A stretch of 64,000 nt of DNA from Hippophae tibetana (lineage: Eukaryota > Streptophyta > Magnoliopsida > Rosales > Elaeagnaceae): positions 21,899,501 through 21,963,500 of the forward strand of contig CM072806.1 of NCBI GenBank assembly GCA_037013495.1, written 5' to 3'. Shown here piece by piece: positions 23,301-35,179 of this stretch (its first letter is position 1; each line of letters starts with the position of its first letter). The notes beneath the pieces are model-generated. The model saw nothing but the letters and a program-made list of their open reading frames with translations. It did no database searches and was not told the DNA's origin. The position numbers and the translations under genes were made by a program.

Positions 23301-26300
23301 TATAATGTATAGGCATTCTTCCACCATTAGTAGTATTTAATACTTGAGTGGTTTTTGTAAAATACCTTGTAGGTATAATGTCTTCACTAATGCAGTTTAA
23401 ATCAGCTCCTGAATCAATTAGGGCTTCTGCATTGAAAGAACATTCTTTGTTGATTACAATGGTCACTTTTAAGTACCATTTGTGATTCATGACTCTGTCT
23501 AAGGAGTTGACAAAGTGCATATCAGTGAATTCTGAATTAGAATTTTCTCCTTCTATGAGAACTTATTTCCCCTTTTTAGTAGGAATTGTTGGGACCTCTT
23601 CTAAGAGATCATTAAAGTCTTCTTCTCTATTATCTATCTCATTTTCAGAGATGAGCGGTGTTTGGACACATTGTTGTAGTTTAAGGATCTAAACTCTTGT
23701 TTTTAGATCTTTAAGATCTTTTTTAGTTTGATTAATCTCTTTTCTGAGATCACTTCCTGTTGGTTCCTGAATTCCAGGAGGAGTATTCCTAACCCTTTTA
23801 AGGATTTCATTAAAGGAATATTGTTGCTGATGTTGTTGTATTTGATCTTGTAATCCCTTTTTATTTTTTATTTGAGGGACTTCCTCTTTAACAACTTCTA
23901 TATATTTTGCTAAGGTTTTTTTTTTCTTTCGGATCTTGAATTTTGTCTATAATATCCAGAATGAAATTTTCTTCTTTTGTCAAGACATTTAAGTCTAAAC
24001 CATTCATTTTAATGATGGCTTTATAGTAATCGCATTCAAAGTCTTTTAGACTTGTTTCATCTTCTTAAGATGAGGAATATGAGGATCTACTATAGTCTTC
24101 TTCATTATCTTCTTCTTCAGAAGATTGCTCTGTTAAGAGTATTTGTAGAAACTGATTTTTAAGTTTCTCATCAATATTTAATTCATTGACTTTTTGTTGA
24201 ATTCTACAATTTGGGCTATAGTGTCCCTGCTTTCCACACTTATAACAAGTGGGTATTTTATTTTTACTTTTAGCAAATTGGGCTTCATTATTGGGCTTTT
24301 TAGTCCAATTAAATCATTTAGATTTTTTCTTTCTTTTAAAAGGATAAGCTCTTGATTCTTTAAACCAAGGTTTTTTATAAGCCTTTTGGGATTTATGGGC
24401 TTTCTTTTAAGATAATCCTTTAAGGATATTTTGATACCCATACTGTTCGCAAAAGTCTCCTAAGGCTTGGTTGCTTTGGACTCTTTCTTTGTCCATTTGT
24501 CTTTTGAGCTTCATATCAGTACAGAATGCTAATCCTTCTACCACTATTTCAACGGCTAATTCTCCAAATGTATACATACCATAGGGTATGGAACCACCAT
24601 GTTTGGCTCAGAGTCTTGCACGAATTTTATTTGTAAATAGGGTAGGTAACCCTCCAATGATCCTTTCTTTCCAAAATTTGCTATTAGAGTATTCTCTTGT
24701 GAAAACTTTAGAGAAGAAAACATCCTTATACCATTTAAAATGTGACATGGTAGGACATCTTTAGCTTATAAGTTGTTCATGAATTCAATCTTGTTGTAAA
24801 GTTGTACTTCCCATAAAGTGCAAAAATATTGTGTAGACCAGTGTGTTGACTGAGTCTTCTATTTGGAAAACATCACCATTTTCATTTACTTCTTCCTTAA
24901 TTGAGCTAAGAATCTTATGACGTTCTTAGGGACCTAAGTGAGTATCCTACCAGCCTTGTAATTGTCCAACAAAGCTAGCTATTATTGCTAATACTGCTTG
25001 CTTATCTAGGTTTCCTTGAAACTTGATTGCAGTTGCATACATAAGCATATTTTTAATTACCCGAATAATTTGATATTCAGATAATCCATCTATACTCCAT
25101 TCTTGAATGGTACTACCAGAATATACTATTCTGCTTGGTAGCTCTTCTTCGATTGGTAAATCGACTAGAGATTGTCTAGGATAGTAAGGCTTTGCTTTGT
25201 AAACTGGAATTAGTCTTTCCAATTTATTTATTTCTGTAGAATCATTTTTATAAGATTCTTTCAAATAATGATAAATTTCATCCACCTCTTTTCAGAGATC
25301 TCATTTAGATCTCCTTCAAGCATTCGTACAAATTTTCCTTTATCTGTAGTGTCTAATTTAGACATGTTTTCTAATAATTCTTTTAAGAATTATGAGTTAT
25401 CTTATCTTCTTGCCTTAATTTAAAATCTAGAATAGGTTTAAAGAAGGTTGGTTTTACTTATTTTTTAGATTTAGAAGTGGATGGCAAACTTTCAGTCTAC
25501 TTTTGAACTGATTTTTCAATTCTTGTTAACTGACTCCCAACTATTTGTAAAATTAAGTTGGTGTAATTTCATTGTTCTAAAACTTGATTCACATAATCAT
25601 CTGTGGCTTGTAACTCTTGTTTTGTTGAGTTTCCTTTGTAAGGAGTTGCTTGCACCTTTTTTGATATCTTAATGACTGCTTCTGGAGGATGAGCTACCAT
25701 TATCTTATCACCAGATTCTAAGGTATATGTTTGATGAACTTTTTCAAGGGTATGAACTTCAGGAATTATGATTCCATTCTTTTTCAGAATATTTGATAAT
25801 AAAATCAAAGAAATTTAATTCTCCTTCTCTATTCTTCTTTTCAACATACTTTAAGAATGCTTTATAATTTTCATAGAACATTTTTTGTTGTTCTCTTTTT
25901 AGAGAGTAAAATATTTTTCTTTTTTCAGAATTTTCTGGATCATAAAACATCTCTTTTAGAGATTCATTAAATGATGGTTTTTGTAATACCATAACACTCT
26001 GGAACCTAATGCTTGATTCATATCCCATATCAGAAAGTGTTGGACTTATTGGTCTTTCTTCAGATCTATTAGATCTTTCTTCTATAGTTTCAGATCTTTT
26101 AGATCCTTCATTTTGATAAACTAGTAAGTTTATTCACATAGGAAGTCTTTGAGTTCCTTCAAAATTGGTCTCTTTTGAGGAATTTATAGAAACATTTAAG
26201 AATCTTTCTGAAATGTTTGAGAACTGGTTGCTTGTAGTTGATGGTCTTGACTAAGATATTCTTACTTTTCTTGTTGAGTCAAACATGATTTCTACTGAGC

Positions 26301-27290
26301 CATCTTCATGTTCTATTATTTGATCGACTTCAGTATTTTGAGGGATTTTAACCTTTTCAGGTTCTTGTTGTATCAACCAGCTTTTTGGAAGGGTAATTTT
26401 ATCCCATGCTAATCTTTTAAGTGTAGCTAATTTGGTTTTTTCACTATTTGTTTGAAATAGTGTTTTTCTCCTCTTTTATCCCTGATGAGAGATTTTAAAT
26501 TGATGTCTGGGCAGATAGTGTTCATGACTTTGAAGTATACTCTATATATGAGAGCAATATTGCTGGTTCCTTCCTCCATGTCGAAACCATGTGTTTGCAC
26601 ATCTATCTTTAAGCATCTTAAAACATTAGCATCTTTAATGCAAACAGAGAAATTAGGGAAACAATTGAAATATATAGGTCCTGAGCTTAAGGACGATTCA
26701 ATACATCCCAACATCAAATCTTTAATCCAATTGTGTCTTTTATCTCTAACACAAATAAGAACTGAATTATCAAGTCCTTCTCTAGTAAGAGGTTTAGCTA
26801 CAATTTGTACTAAACCAACATACAGATAATTATATTTTCTCTATATTGATCTATAAGACTTTGAGATAATAAGCTTAAGTCTAAAGACTCTTTAGCTAAA
26901 GGATATGTTTCTTCTACTGTTTTTATTATATAATTAGATTTAAAAATAAAACCACCCTTATTATAGACTTCTGAAGTTCCTACTTTAGGAACATTCCAGT
27001 TAGCTAAATGTTGTTCAATATTTTCTATATTTATTATTTCTTTGTTTTTTTGCAGATCTAGTTGAAGTAGAAGTAGAGCTAGTGTTGGAGGATGAAAAAG
27101 TAGAGTTTCTAGAGAATGATCTTACCAATCCTCCTTTTGCAAAAGATCAGAGAATACCTTAATAGGATTAGACAAAGTCTCACACATCTTACCACTACCT
27201 CTCTTGGGACTTACTTTTGCGCTGCTCGTCGAAATCCTAGTACCTCGAAGTTTATTTTAATAACAAGATTATTAAGATTACAAACTATAA
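20340..27290 (-). mobile_element. Endogenous pararetrovirus 2 (Caulimoviridae), broken but well preserved
   Basis: Fossil virus copy, minus strand, about 6.9 kb. Parts appear in caulimovirid order. The movement protein (30K type) is at about 27290-26300, with 'ESSLSSGPIYFNCFPNFSV' near 26690-26640. A spacer region is at about 26030-25570. The coat protein is at about 25290-24180, with a CCHC knuckle near 24190-24260 (minus strand C-Y-K-C-G-K-x-G-H pattern). An aspartic protease is at about 23520-23290 with LIDSGADLN. Reverse transcriptase is at 23069-22263 with YIDDVLVYS, and RNase H is at about 22250-21700. Further coding-like sequence of unknown role is at about 21510-20590. A TATA-type promoter follows at 20376-20382. 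There are no LTRs, as expected. It has several breaks across the polyprotein. It is younger-looking than copy 1, with long stretches still readable. Florendovirus-like organisation is possible; genus is not settled. Its upstream end falls inside a DPB2 exon relic. Confidence 0.9.
20376..20382 (-). promoter_or_regulatory. TATA box of the pararetroviral transcript promoter (relic)
   Basis: The minus strand reads TATATAA within 'cctatttatctatataagg', at the downstream end of the virus fossil where caulimovirids carry the pregenomic-RNA promoter. The assignment rests on position and motif only. Confidence 0.5.
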
Positions 27291-28065
27291 TTGATGGGTT
27301 ATGGTAGCAACAAGCTGCAATTATAACATGAGATGTATTAGCTCCACAAAGCAATATGCATAACTGTTAAGATCAGTACAAAAGATACTTGAAATATTAA
27401 AGGACTAAGAAAGGAAGAAATGATCATATGCTCAAAAGGATCATCAGTCTCTTCAGAAGAAGGGGGCACCAAACATGAACGTCTCATCCTATAGAGAAGA
27501 TACTAACGAAAAAAATACAATTTCCTAGGTGTATAATTTGACTCTGTTCAAATATAGAAGACATTTGAGCAATAAAATATCTTAATAAACATCAATAAGT
27601 GCAATCATGCAAAGTAATAACATGGATAGTTTGCTTCAACCTAAGTGATGAATATATTCACTTACATTCTCAGGTCATTCTTAGGTTTACCCAACATATG
27701 ATATAAAACCGATAAAATATATTTGGACCAAAGAACTAAGAAACTATAACTTAGAAAGTGGCCATAACCAAAACGAAATGAGCTATTACCCTGTAAGGAT
27801 TGCTTGAAAATATGGCATTTGGAATGTGATTTTGAAGCTCTTCAACTAAATATTTTGGCAAGGCACGTCTAGGTAGAACTGTTGAAGGCCCCGAAATTTC
27901 AAAACACAACATTCCCTTGAGTGAATCAATATATGAAAACTGTAAAAGAAGGTTGCTATGTGGAAATTACCTGCATTATCAGGGCTTGGAATAAATAAAA
28001 ACCGACTATGCCCTTTTAGCCGTGAATGGGTTCCAATCATTTTCCCTAGTTTTCCAAATTGTGAT
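27291..28065 (-). pseudogene. Fragment of DNA polymerase epsilon subunit 2 (DPB2/POLE2) gene, broken
   Basis: Minus-strand exon relics in gene order, with introns kept. Exon A (28065-27971) reads SQFGKLGKMIGTHSRLKGHS then RFLFIPSPDNAG, with intact AG and GT borders. Exon B (27890-27790) reads PSTVLPRRALPKYLVEELQN then HIPNAIFSSNPYR. Exon C (27524-27425) holds EIVFF, then LLYRMRRSCLVPPSSEETDD then PFEHM. Exon D starts at 27314 with LVATITHQ and stops at about 27291, where pararetrovirus 2 begins. This matches the phosphoesterase-like core of the B subunit of the replicative polymerase epsilon. It is not functional. The exon B acceptor reads GG instead of AG, exon C has a one-base frameshift and a TAG, its donor is lost, and both ends of the gene are absent. 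Because introns are present it came from DNA, not from mRNA. Confidence 0.8.
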
Positions 28066-28098
28066 CTACAGATCAAAGATCCTTGTTATTATTTCAAC

Positions 28099-29658
28099 TG
28101 TGTAAAAATTGCCTCAATGAATATGCAAGTATACGTATTGCAACAAGTAATATAATGATAAGAAAAGATCATTCCCACAGAGATTATTTAATTAGAAACT
28201 AATTTTTAAAACTAAAAACAATAAAAATTATTTTTTTGCGTTTTTATATTTTAAGGAAGCAAAATTAAAATAATTACAAATAAATAGCAATAATTAATTA
28301 GCTCAGATTTGATAACCAAGAAGATATATGAGAAAAAATCTAGGAATACTTAATCCAATAATTTTCTAAACATATGAATCGCTAAAATCCCACCCCCCAA
28401 TATAATTATCAATTAATTACATGATCAATTGAATCTAACCTAACATGTATTCCTATCTCTCAAGTAAACTACACACTATATAGTAATTAATTTAATCATA
28501 CCATCATGCCAATTAAATTGCATACAACTCATTAAGTTTATCAATTATGGATCACATACATAAGAATCATACATCTCTGCCTAGAAACTATGCATGTTAT
28601 TTAATCAAGACAAAAAATTAAACAATTCTCTCAAATCCATTTAATTGCCTTTACATATAAATTGTTGACCAAACAATAATAGTATACAAATCAGATTAAA
28701 TAATATAATCAAATTATAATTATAATTTGGGTAAAATATTAGATCACATTGTAAAAATTGGGTTTATAAGATCCCTAGATTAATAAATTAACTACACATT
28801 ATTGTGTTCATAAAGCTCATATTTTTCATAAAGAAAGACATAAAAATTGATAAAAAAAAGAGTATAAGAAAAAATACAATCAATTGCTTGAATTGTAGTG
28901 TTAATCTCTTCTTGAATCTCTACCAACATTATGTCCCTTCTTGAATTGTTTTTGTATTTTTCTCTCTTTTTAGTTCCAAAAATTGATCAAAATTATGCTA
29001 ATGGAGACCACTTAGAGTTTATAGAGTGATTAAGGGCTTAAATAATGCTCAAGTATGATCTGGACTATCAGATCAGCTTCATATCAATGGCTACGATTAA
29101 AACAAGCAAAATTGACAGTGCCAGCCAATCATAGCTCGACACATGGTAGGGGAAATTCATTGGGAAAATCAGATCACAACACGTGGTAGGGGAGACTTGT
29201 TAGAGTCAACAATCACTGAGTCAGTGCCACACAGCATAATGTGATTCAAGGAAATGGATGACGTGGTGCACAGGTGAAAAGAGACGAGCAATCGAGTGGC
29301 AACACGTGTCTGAGAAGTTTGACCTCACTTCAAACTCATATTGAACGTCGTGTTGACACATGGCACGTGTTTTTTCCTCCTCACATGCAGCGTAATGTGA
29401 TTCATTAACCTTGCTTGTGTGGGGTCCGCGTGGCTTGCCCAATCAACTCCCATGTTTGCGTGGCATGCCACGTGGTAGATTATGATTGGTCCTGCGTTAA
29501 AAATTCATAAAAAAATCCCAAAAATTATATTTTCACCCATATTACTAAAAAGTTTATATTTTAATATTGTTAACCCCAAAATACTATTTATTGAATAAAG
29601 CAAGTAAATATTAAGTAAAAAAGTGCACTAATGACTCCACGAAAGCAGAGTCATCACA
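28099..29658 (-). mobile_element. LTR of a Tat/Athila-type Ty3 retrotransposon, 1.56 kb
   Basis: On the minus strand the LTR begins TGTGATGAC just after a purine tract, AAGTTTGGGAA (29659-29669). The tract is preceded by 'acttgagaacaaacaaagag', the end typical of Tat/Athila internal regions. The other end carries 'ctgtgggaatgatc...attacttgttgcaatacgtatacttgc', the conserved 3' LTR part of the same group, and finishes at about 28099 (..ACA). Only about 46 bp of the internal region remains before the CACTA element at 29705. No primer-binding site or partner LTR is seen, so it is a 3' LTR remnant. The repeated motif 'cacgtgg/cacatgg/acacgtg' gives it several G-box-like sites. The 28099 border is approximate. 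Confidence 0.65.
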
Positions 29659-30114
29659 TTCCCAAACTTAACTCTTTGTTTGTTCTCAAGTAAAGCCAAG
29701 TATACACTACTACAAAATGGTCCATTCAAGTCGGTTAAAAATTGATTTTAAATTGATTGACTTAAAATTTAAAGTCGGTTCATGCGTTGAACCGACTTTA
29801 AAATATATATTGATTTTTTTTCATATTTATACTCATTTTCTACTCTACTAATAACCTGTATTTGATCACATATAGCATAAAAAACCAAAATATGTTTAAC
29901 AAAGTTTAAATAATAATACAAATAAGTGAAAATTTAAATATAATTAAGTAATTGATTATTAAATTTATTACAAAAAATAATAATGTATATACAACACATA
30001 TATATATATATATAGTTAACTTAAATTACAAATAAAATGATGTCGTTAAAGTGTCATAGATTTTGTGATATTCCCACTTTATTTCAAGGCGAGCAAGTTT
30101 GGTTGGCTTAGAAT

Positions 30115-31172
30115 TACCAGCATAGTGACAAGAAAACTGGGCAAAAAATAGTTGGTCCATATAACAATTCATTCCTCTACATACATGAGCATGTAAACAT
30201 CTATCAAACAAGCAGTCTAAACTTCAAAGACATATGAATGGAGAAATTAAAGAATTATAAATATTACTATGGTGTTGTCTTATGTTATTCAAGATTATAT
30301 TCTTCTCCTGATGTTATAATTTGAACAAAGTGTTTTGTCCATTCTTCTTGTAAATCATCAAAAATATGCATATCATAACCCCACTTGTTCCAACCAAAGA
30401 AATATATGTAATTAATGAAATTCAAAATAAGAATATAATATCATGAATTCACAAAAAATAACTTATATATGTTAAAAGATTAGTAAAAGATATTACCACA
30501 TCGACATCCGAGTGATATAATAATAACTTTATCCTTTCGAACTCATATTAGCACTTTATTAATCTTTTTGTCTATAAATATAAAGCTATTTGGAATCAAG
30601 ATGGTATTTTTAATGCTATAATAAGCTCTAAATATGAAGTCAAGTGTAACTCCAATTTGTTACTTGGCTTGGTTGAGTTTTGGTGTCCTTAAATGTAATC
30701 CAGATAGCTTCATATTTATAGATAAAAGATTAATAAAGTGCTACCATGATGTTGTCATAAGGAAAGTAGGCAAGAGAGATGAGATGAAGTTTGGGCAAAA
30801 AATAGGTCCATAAAATAATGCATTCCCCTAAATATATAAGCACATGAACATCCATGAAATGAAACATACATCAAACAAGGGACTTCAGGCATAAGAATAG
30901 AGAAATTAAAGTATTATAAAAATTACTGTTATGTTGTCATATGCTAGTCAAGATCATCATAATCTTCTCCTGATTATTCTTGTGATGATATAGTTTAAAC
31001 CATGTGTTCTGCCCAATCCTCTCGTAAATCATCAAAAATTTATGGGTCATAGCCAATCTTGTTCCAACCAAAGAATTACATGTATTTAAAATCAAAATAA
31101 GAATGTAATTTCTTGAATTCACAAAAAATAACTCATATATGTTAAAAATGTATATTGGTAAAAGATATTAAC
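30115..31172. repeat. About 390-bp imperfect direct duplication within the CACTA 3' region
   Basis: Segment 30115-30497 and segment 30780-31172 share long similar stretches in the same orientation. Examples are 'gggcaaaaaatag.tggtccat', 'gagaaattaaag.attata', 'gtaaatcatcaaaaat', 'cttgttccaaccaaagaa' and 'gaattcacaaaaaataact'. They differ by many substitutions, so the duplication is not recent. The MITE at 30551-30741 lies between them. Confidence 0.75.
30551..30741. mobile_element. MITE (Stowaway/Tc1-mariner-like), 191 bp
   Basis: The ends are inverse complements over about 43 bp, with few mismatches. The left end reads 'GCACTTTATTAATCTTTTTG'. The right end is its complement, finishing 'ATTAATAAAGTGC'. 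Both are flanked by TA (30549-30550 and 30742-30743), the target duplication typical of Tc1/mariner elements. There is no coding capacity. The terminal sequence is not the cereal Stowaway consensus, so only the superfamily is suggested. Confidence 0.75.
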
Positions 31173-33860
31173 ACATCTTCAATTGGAATTTTGATATTTG
31201 TGATGATTTCACTCATAAACTTCATGACATAATAACCACACATGACTCCATTAATTTTTTGTAGAACCTACAAAAAACAAGTATACATGATTTTTCATAT
31301 TCGAACATCTTTATTATTCAATAGTAAAATTAATAAAATTATTAATATTCGCTTGTACATACCATAACTTTATGCCATATAAGCATATGAGATTTTTTAA
31401 GGGCAATGCCCCTAAACTTGTTCCACAGCTTACATGCCCTATCAAAGTTTTAAAAGGTTAGCTTTTTATTAAATATTACAAAGAACAATAGAAGAAAAAA
31501 AGCTAGCTATAACTCTTACATTTCAACAATTTCTTTTATATCTTTACTCAGTTCTATGGAAGCTGAGTCACAGTACCAAGCATGATTATTGAATAGATAA
31601 AGGATTATCAACATCCAATGATCTTGGCCTTGTTCAAACCTTAGTGGCCAAGGGATTATCAACTTTTGATTTTTGTTAAGCGTTAATTCCCTATCACATA
31701 ATTGTTTAGCTCTAATGCTAACATCCTTCTCTTGATATTGATTGACATATGAAGAATCATAGAACATTGCAAAATGTGATGAGTGATTATGTCAAAGTCG
31801 ATAATAACATGCCCTATATAAAAGAAATATAAATAAGTAATTAGATAATATAAATATAATTATATATCTGATATATAAATGAAAGAAATTTATTGATTGA
31901 GGACTCACCTTGTCCACACTTGAATTATACTTAAATCGATCATTTGATATTCAAATAGTTACAATATACACTTGATCGATATATAAGTTTGGTCGAGGTC
32001 TACACCAAAAATTTCTATAGGAAATGGCACGGTCCATCCATCATTTATGTTAGATGCTCTCGCAATAATAGTCATCAAAGTGCCAATATTTTTGCTGAAG
32101 TTTAAAGCATAATAATAACTATACTTTTTCCAAGGCATCTTCTTGAATGACTTAGTGTGCGATGATTGGCCACTAGACATAGATTTACCAAGAGATACTT
32201 GCTTCGTATCTCTTAAATGTGCCGCATTTAAGAGTTCTGGTATAATAGACTAAAGAAGAAGTATTATGTATGTTAGTAACAATAAAAGATATAATAAAAT
32301 AATAGTAGTAAAAAAGTGTTATCTTTTTTAGTAAAAAAATAGTACCACGTCAAAATTTAGAACAACTTGAATCAACGTCCAAGCCACATACTGTCCAACT
32401 ACCTCTTGGATTATGGTAGCATCAGAAGGCACAGGTAGTGGACAATCATGGAGCAATGATTGATCAATTACTATTCGCCAATGATTTGGCAAATATTGAT
32501 TATGAATCGTCTAATCATCGCTCAATTGTTGTATCGTTCCAATAGCAACAAAGTCCATTGATGAAGGATGTTTCAACAAACATTACATATTCTGTAAAAA
32601 CTTTAAGTGTTATATATAATAAATAAAACATATAATAAAAATATAAAAATAATATATTATCTACACCAGAAATTAAAATCTTACCACATATGATTCATCA
32701 CATAGAGAAGGAATCCCATGTGGGGTAGCTATTGGATGTAAATTCTCACCAAAATGTTCATCGTGATGTGATTGATGGTAAGAATGCGCAGATTACATTG
32801 AAAAAAATGAACCACTACTTGATTGCATCTACATTCCTGGCATAAAGAAGGACTAATAGGATGACTTTATCCCATACTGGATATAGGTTGAGCGCCATGA
32901 GATTGCATGGGTGGCATGTCTGGCATGGATGGTGGCATGCCTGGCCAATATGGCATGCCATGATTGTAGAATGATGTCATGCCTGACATGTGTTGTGCTT
33001 GATATTCTTTTTAAATGAAAATCTCACTTAACATTGAGACCTTAAAGAAGTTAAGTTCTTCTTCAATTTTACTGTACTTTTCCTTACTAACCATTTGAGG
33101 CTTTTGTTTTAGAATGTTAAAATACTCCATATAACCATCATATTGGACACCTCCCTTAACACGACCAGGATGCTCACATCCGAATGCATGATATATAGCA
33201 TCTCTCTAAGGCTCTTCGATTATTTCACCCCTGGATATTTGTTCTTGAACAACTCTTTACAAATACTAAAGCAAACAAACATATCATACATTATTACATC
33301 AATTATTAAAAATCATATGAACTTTATGTCAACCAAAATTACTAACCAACTTATTTAGTTGTTCTTCTCCTCGCTTAGTCATTGGTCTTGACTTCTTCGT
33401 TTTGGGAGTCTTTGTTTCTATGTACATTTCAAATTGGGTAACTGTCTACCCAATTCAGCTTCCAACATAAATTAAATAAATTCATTAAACATGACATCAA
33501 CTTAAATTTGAGGAAAATAAATATAAAAATATTTATAAATTAACATAAATTAATAATATCATTCTATATCTAACTTCAGGATTTGAAGACCTCTCAATAT
33601 GGTTAGCAAGAATATTATGCATTTGTATATTCTGATGTTCTTGCCTAATTTGAAATTCATCCATACGTCTATAATCCATAAAGTCTTTCCAAACTTGAGG
33701 TGTAATCCATAGGTATCCTTCAAGGATTTTGTAGAGCTCTACTTCATCAAGTGATTCCAAATATGGAAACATATAATTTCTTACCAATCTGAAGTTTTGT
33801 ATTCCTTCCACGCCTTATTTGTAATAACGTCATATATGTCTATTTTATCTTGGTAATTCA

Positions 33861-35150
33861 TATCCTATGATTTTTTATATAGTTAAATAATTTATAAATA
33901 AATTTTAATAGTAATTTAATTTTATTTAATTTAATTGAAATATGATCCCCTATTTGTGATACAATAACATGGTGTTTAGTACTAAAATATTGTCTTCTAA
34001 TTATTTATTTTAACTATATATTATTTATTTAGAGTGTCAATAATGTATAAATATATATTAATATTTTATTTTATAATAATATTAAATTTATTATATATAT
34101 TAAATATAAAAATAGATAGTTTAGATTTAAAAACATAAATATTAATATTTGTTCATCTAAAGTTTAAGATATTCTTTAATTGATTGTATTTACATGTAAT
34201 AACATTTTGCTAAGAGTGTCTTTTGTTAGGTTTTGGTATTGATGTTTTATTGCGAAATTTGACTTTGTTGGCCGAGGGCTGATTATGATAAGATTTTTTT
34301 TCTTTTGATTTTGTATTTTATGTCTTGTATGTTTTTGCAGTCGATGCATTTTAAATTCTTTTATGATTAAATTTGTATAATTTTATGGTTGGGTGAGTAC
34401 ATTTGCCAAATACCTTAATTTAATAATATGTAAAACTCTGTCATTTAAGTTAAGCTGTTTGGCTGATTATTTAAACGTCAACGTCAACGTTGTTATTTTT
34501 CAACTTTTTTTTTATATTTAATTATATTATATTTATATTTTAAATAATAACTCTAAAATATTTAGATAAATCTTAAAACATCACCTAATCATTCCTCAAG
34601 CAGCTACAAAGCATGATAATCTATGGGTATCATAATTGATAATTTTGAGATAAAATTGAAAATAAAATCTCTTACTTTGCCTTAATTTCAAAATATCCCA
34701 AAACAAATTGAAGAGCTGAACAAGCACACTATTGATTAATCAAACTAACCAACTACAAATAATCAAACTCAAAGAAAATTTTCATCTTGTTCTTTTCCAC
34801 AACAAACTTAATGACTAGAATTATTTCCACAACAAACTTAATAACTAGAATTAAGGTCTGCAATTCAATATATAAATACGAGATAATACCTTTTACATGT
34901 TGTAGCATTGTCTTAATTAATAACGGAATTAGGATTTACATCCAAGAGGAGCACATATACAAAATAAAAAAAATACTAGGTACTTTTTAATTATTATTTA
35001 TTTTTAATTAAAAAAATATTATATGTATCTTATTTTAGTAAAAATATGTTTAAATTATTGAGTTTTTTTTAATATATTAAGTGTTAAAAGTTTAAAAGTT
35101 AAAATTCAGAAGGATACAGTTCTATTTTATACATTAATTTATTTATAATT
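33861..35150. other. AT-rich intergenic region
   Basis: No gene or element end recognised. A short direct repeat, 'tttccacaacaaacttaat.actagaatta', occurs twice at about 34793-34852. The T-rich stretch just below 35150 could include the eroded 3' tail of the LINE that follows, but no clean poly(A) is visible. Confidence 0.4.
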
Positions 35151-35179
35151 TCATAAACATTACAACTAAAAATTTATTT

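Larger units (their letters stand above)
29705..33860 (-). mobile_element. 3' part of a CACTA (En/Spm) transposon with a Ulp1-type ORF2, truncated
   Basis: The terminus at 29705 begins CACTACTACAAAA. It is followed by inverted subterminal motifs of the type 'aagtcggttc...gaaccgacttt'. On the minus strand are pieces of a CACTA second ORF. A PTTA/En-Spm-type segment is at 33811-33533 (VWKDFMDYRRMDEFQIRQEH). A Met/Pro/Gly-rich tract is at about 33000-32890. A cysteine-protease Ulp1-like segment is at 31767-31516, with HWMLIIL and WYCDS carrying the catalytic His and Asp. No TNP2 transposase and no second CACTA terminus were found up to 35 kb, so the 5' half is missing. The reading frames are interrupted, partly by introns that this ORF is known to contain. 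The upper border is an estimate. Confidence 0.75.

Noticed and set aside
29705-30010. CACTA end at 29705 as the partner of the element at 5685-8722
   Set aside because: The subterminal motifs differ (aagtcggttc against accgaggctat), so they are different CACTA families.
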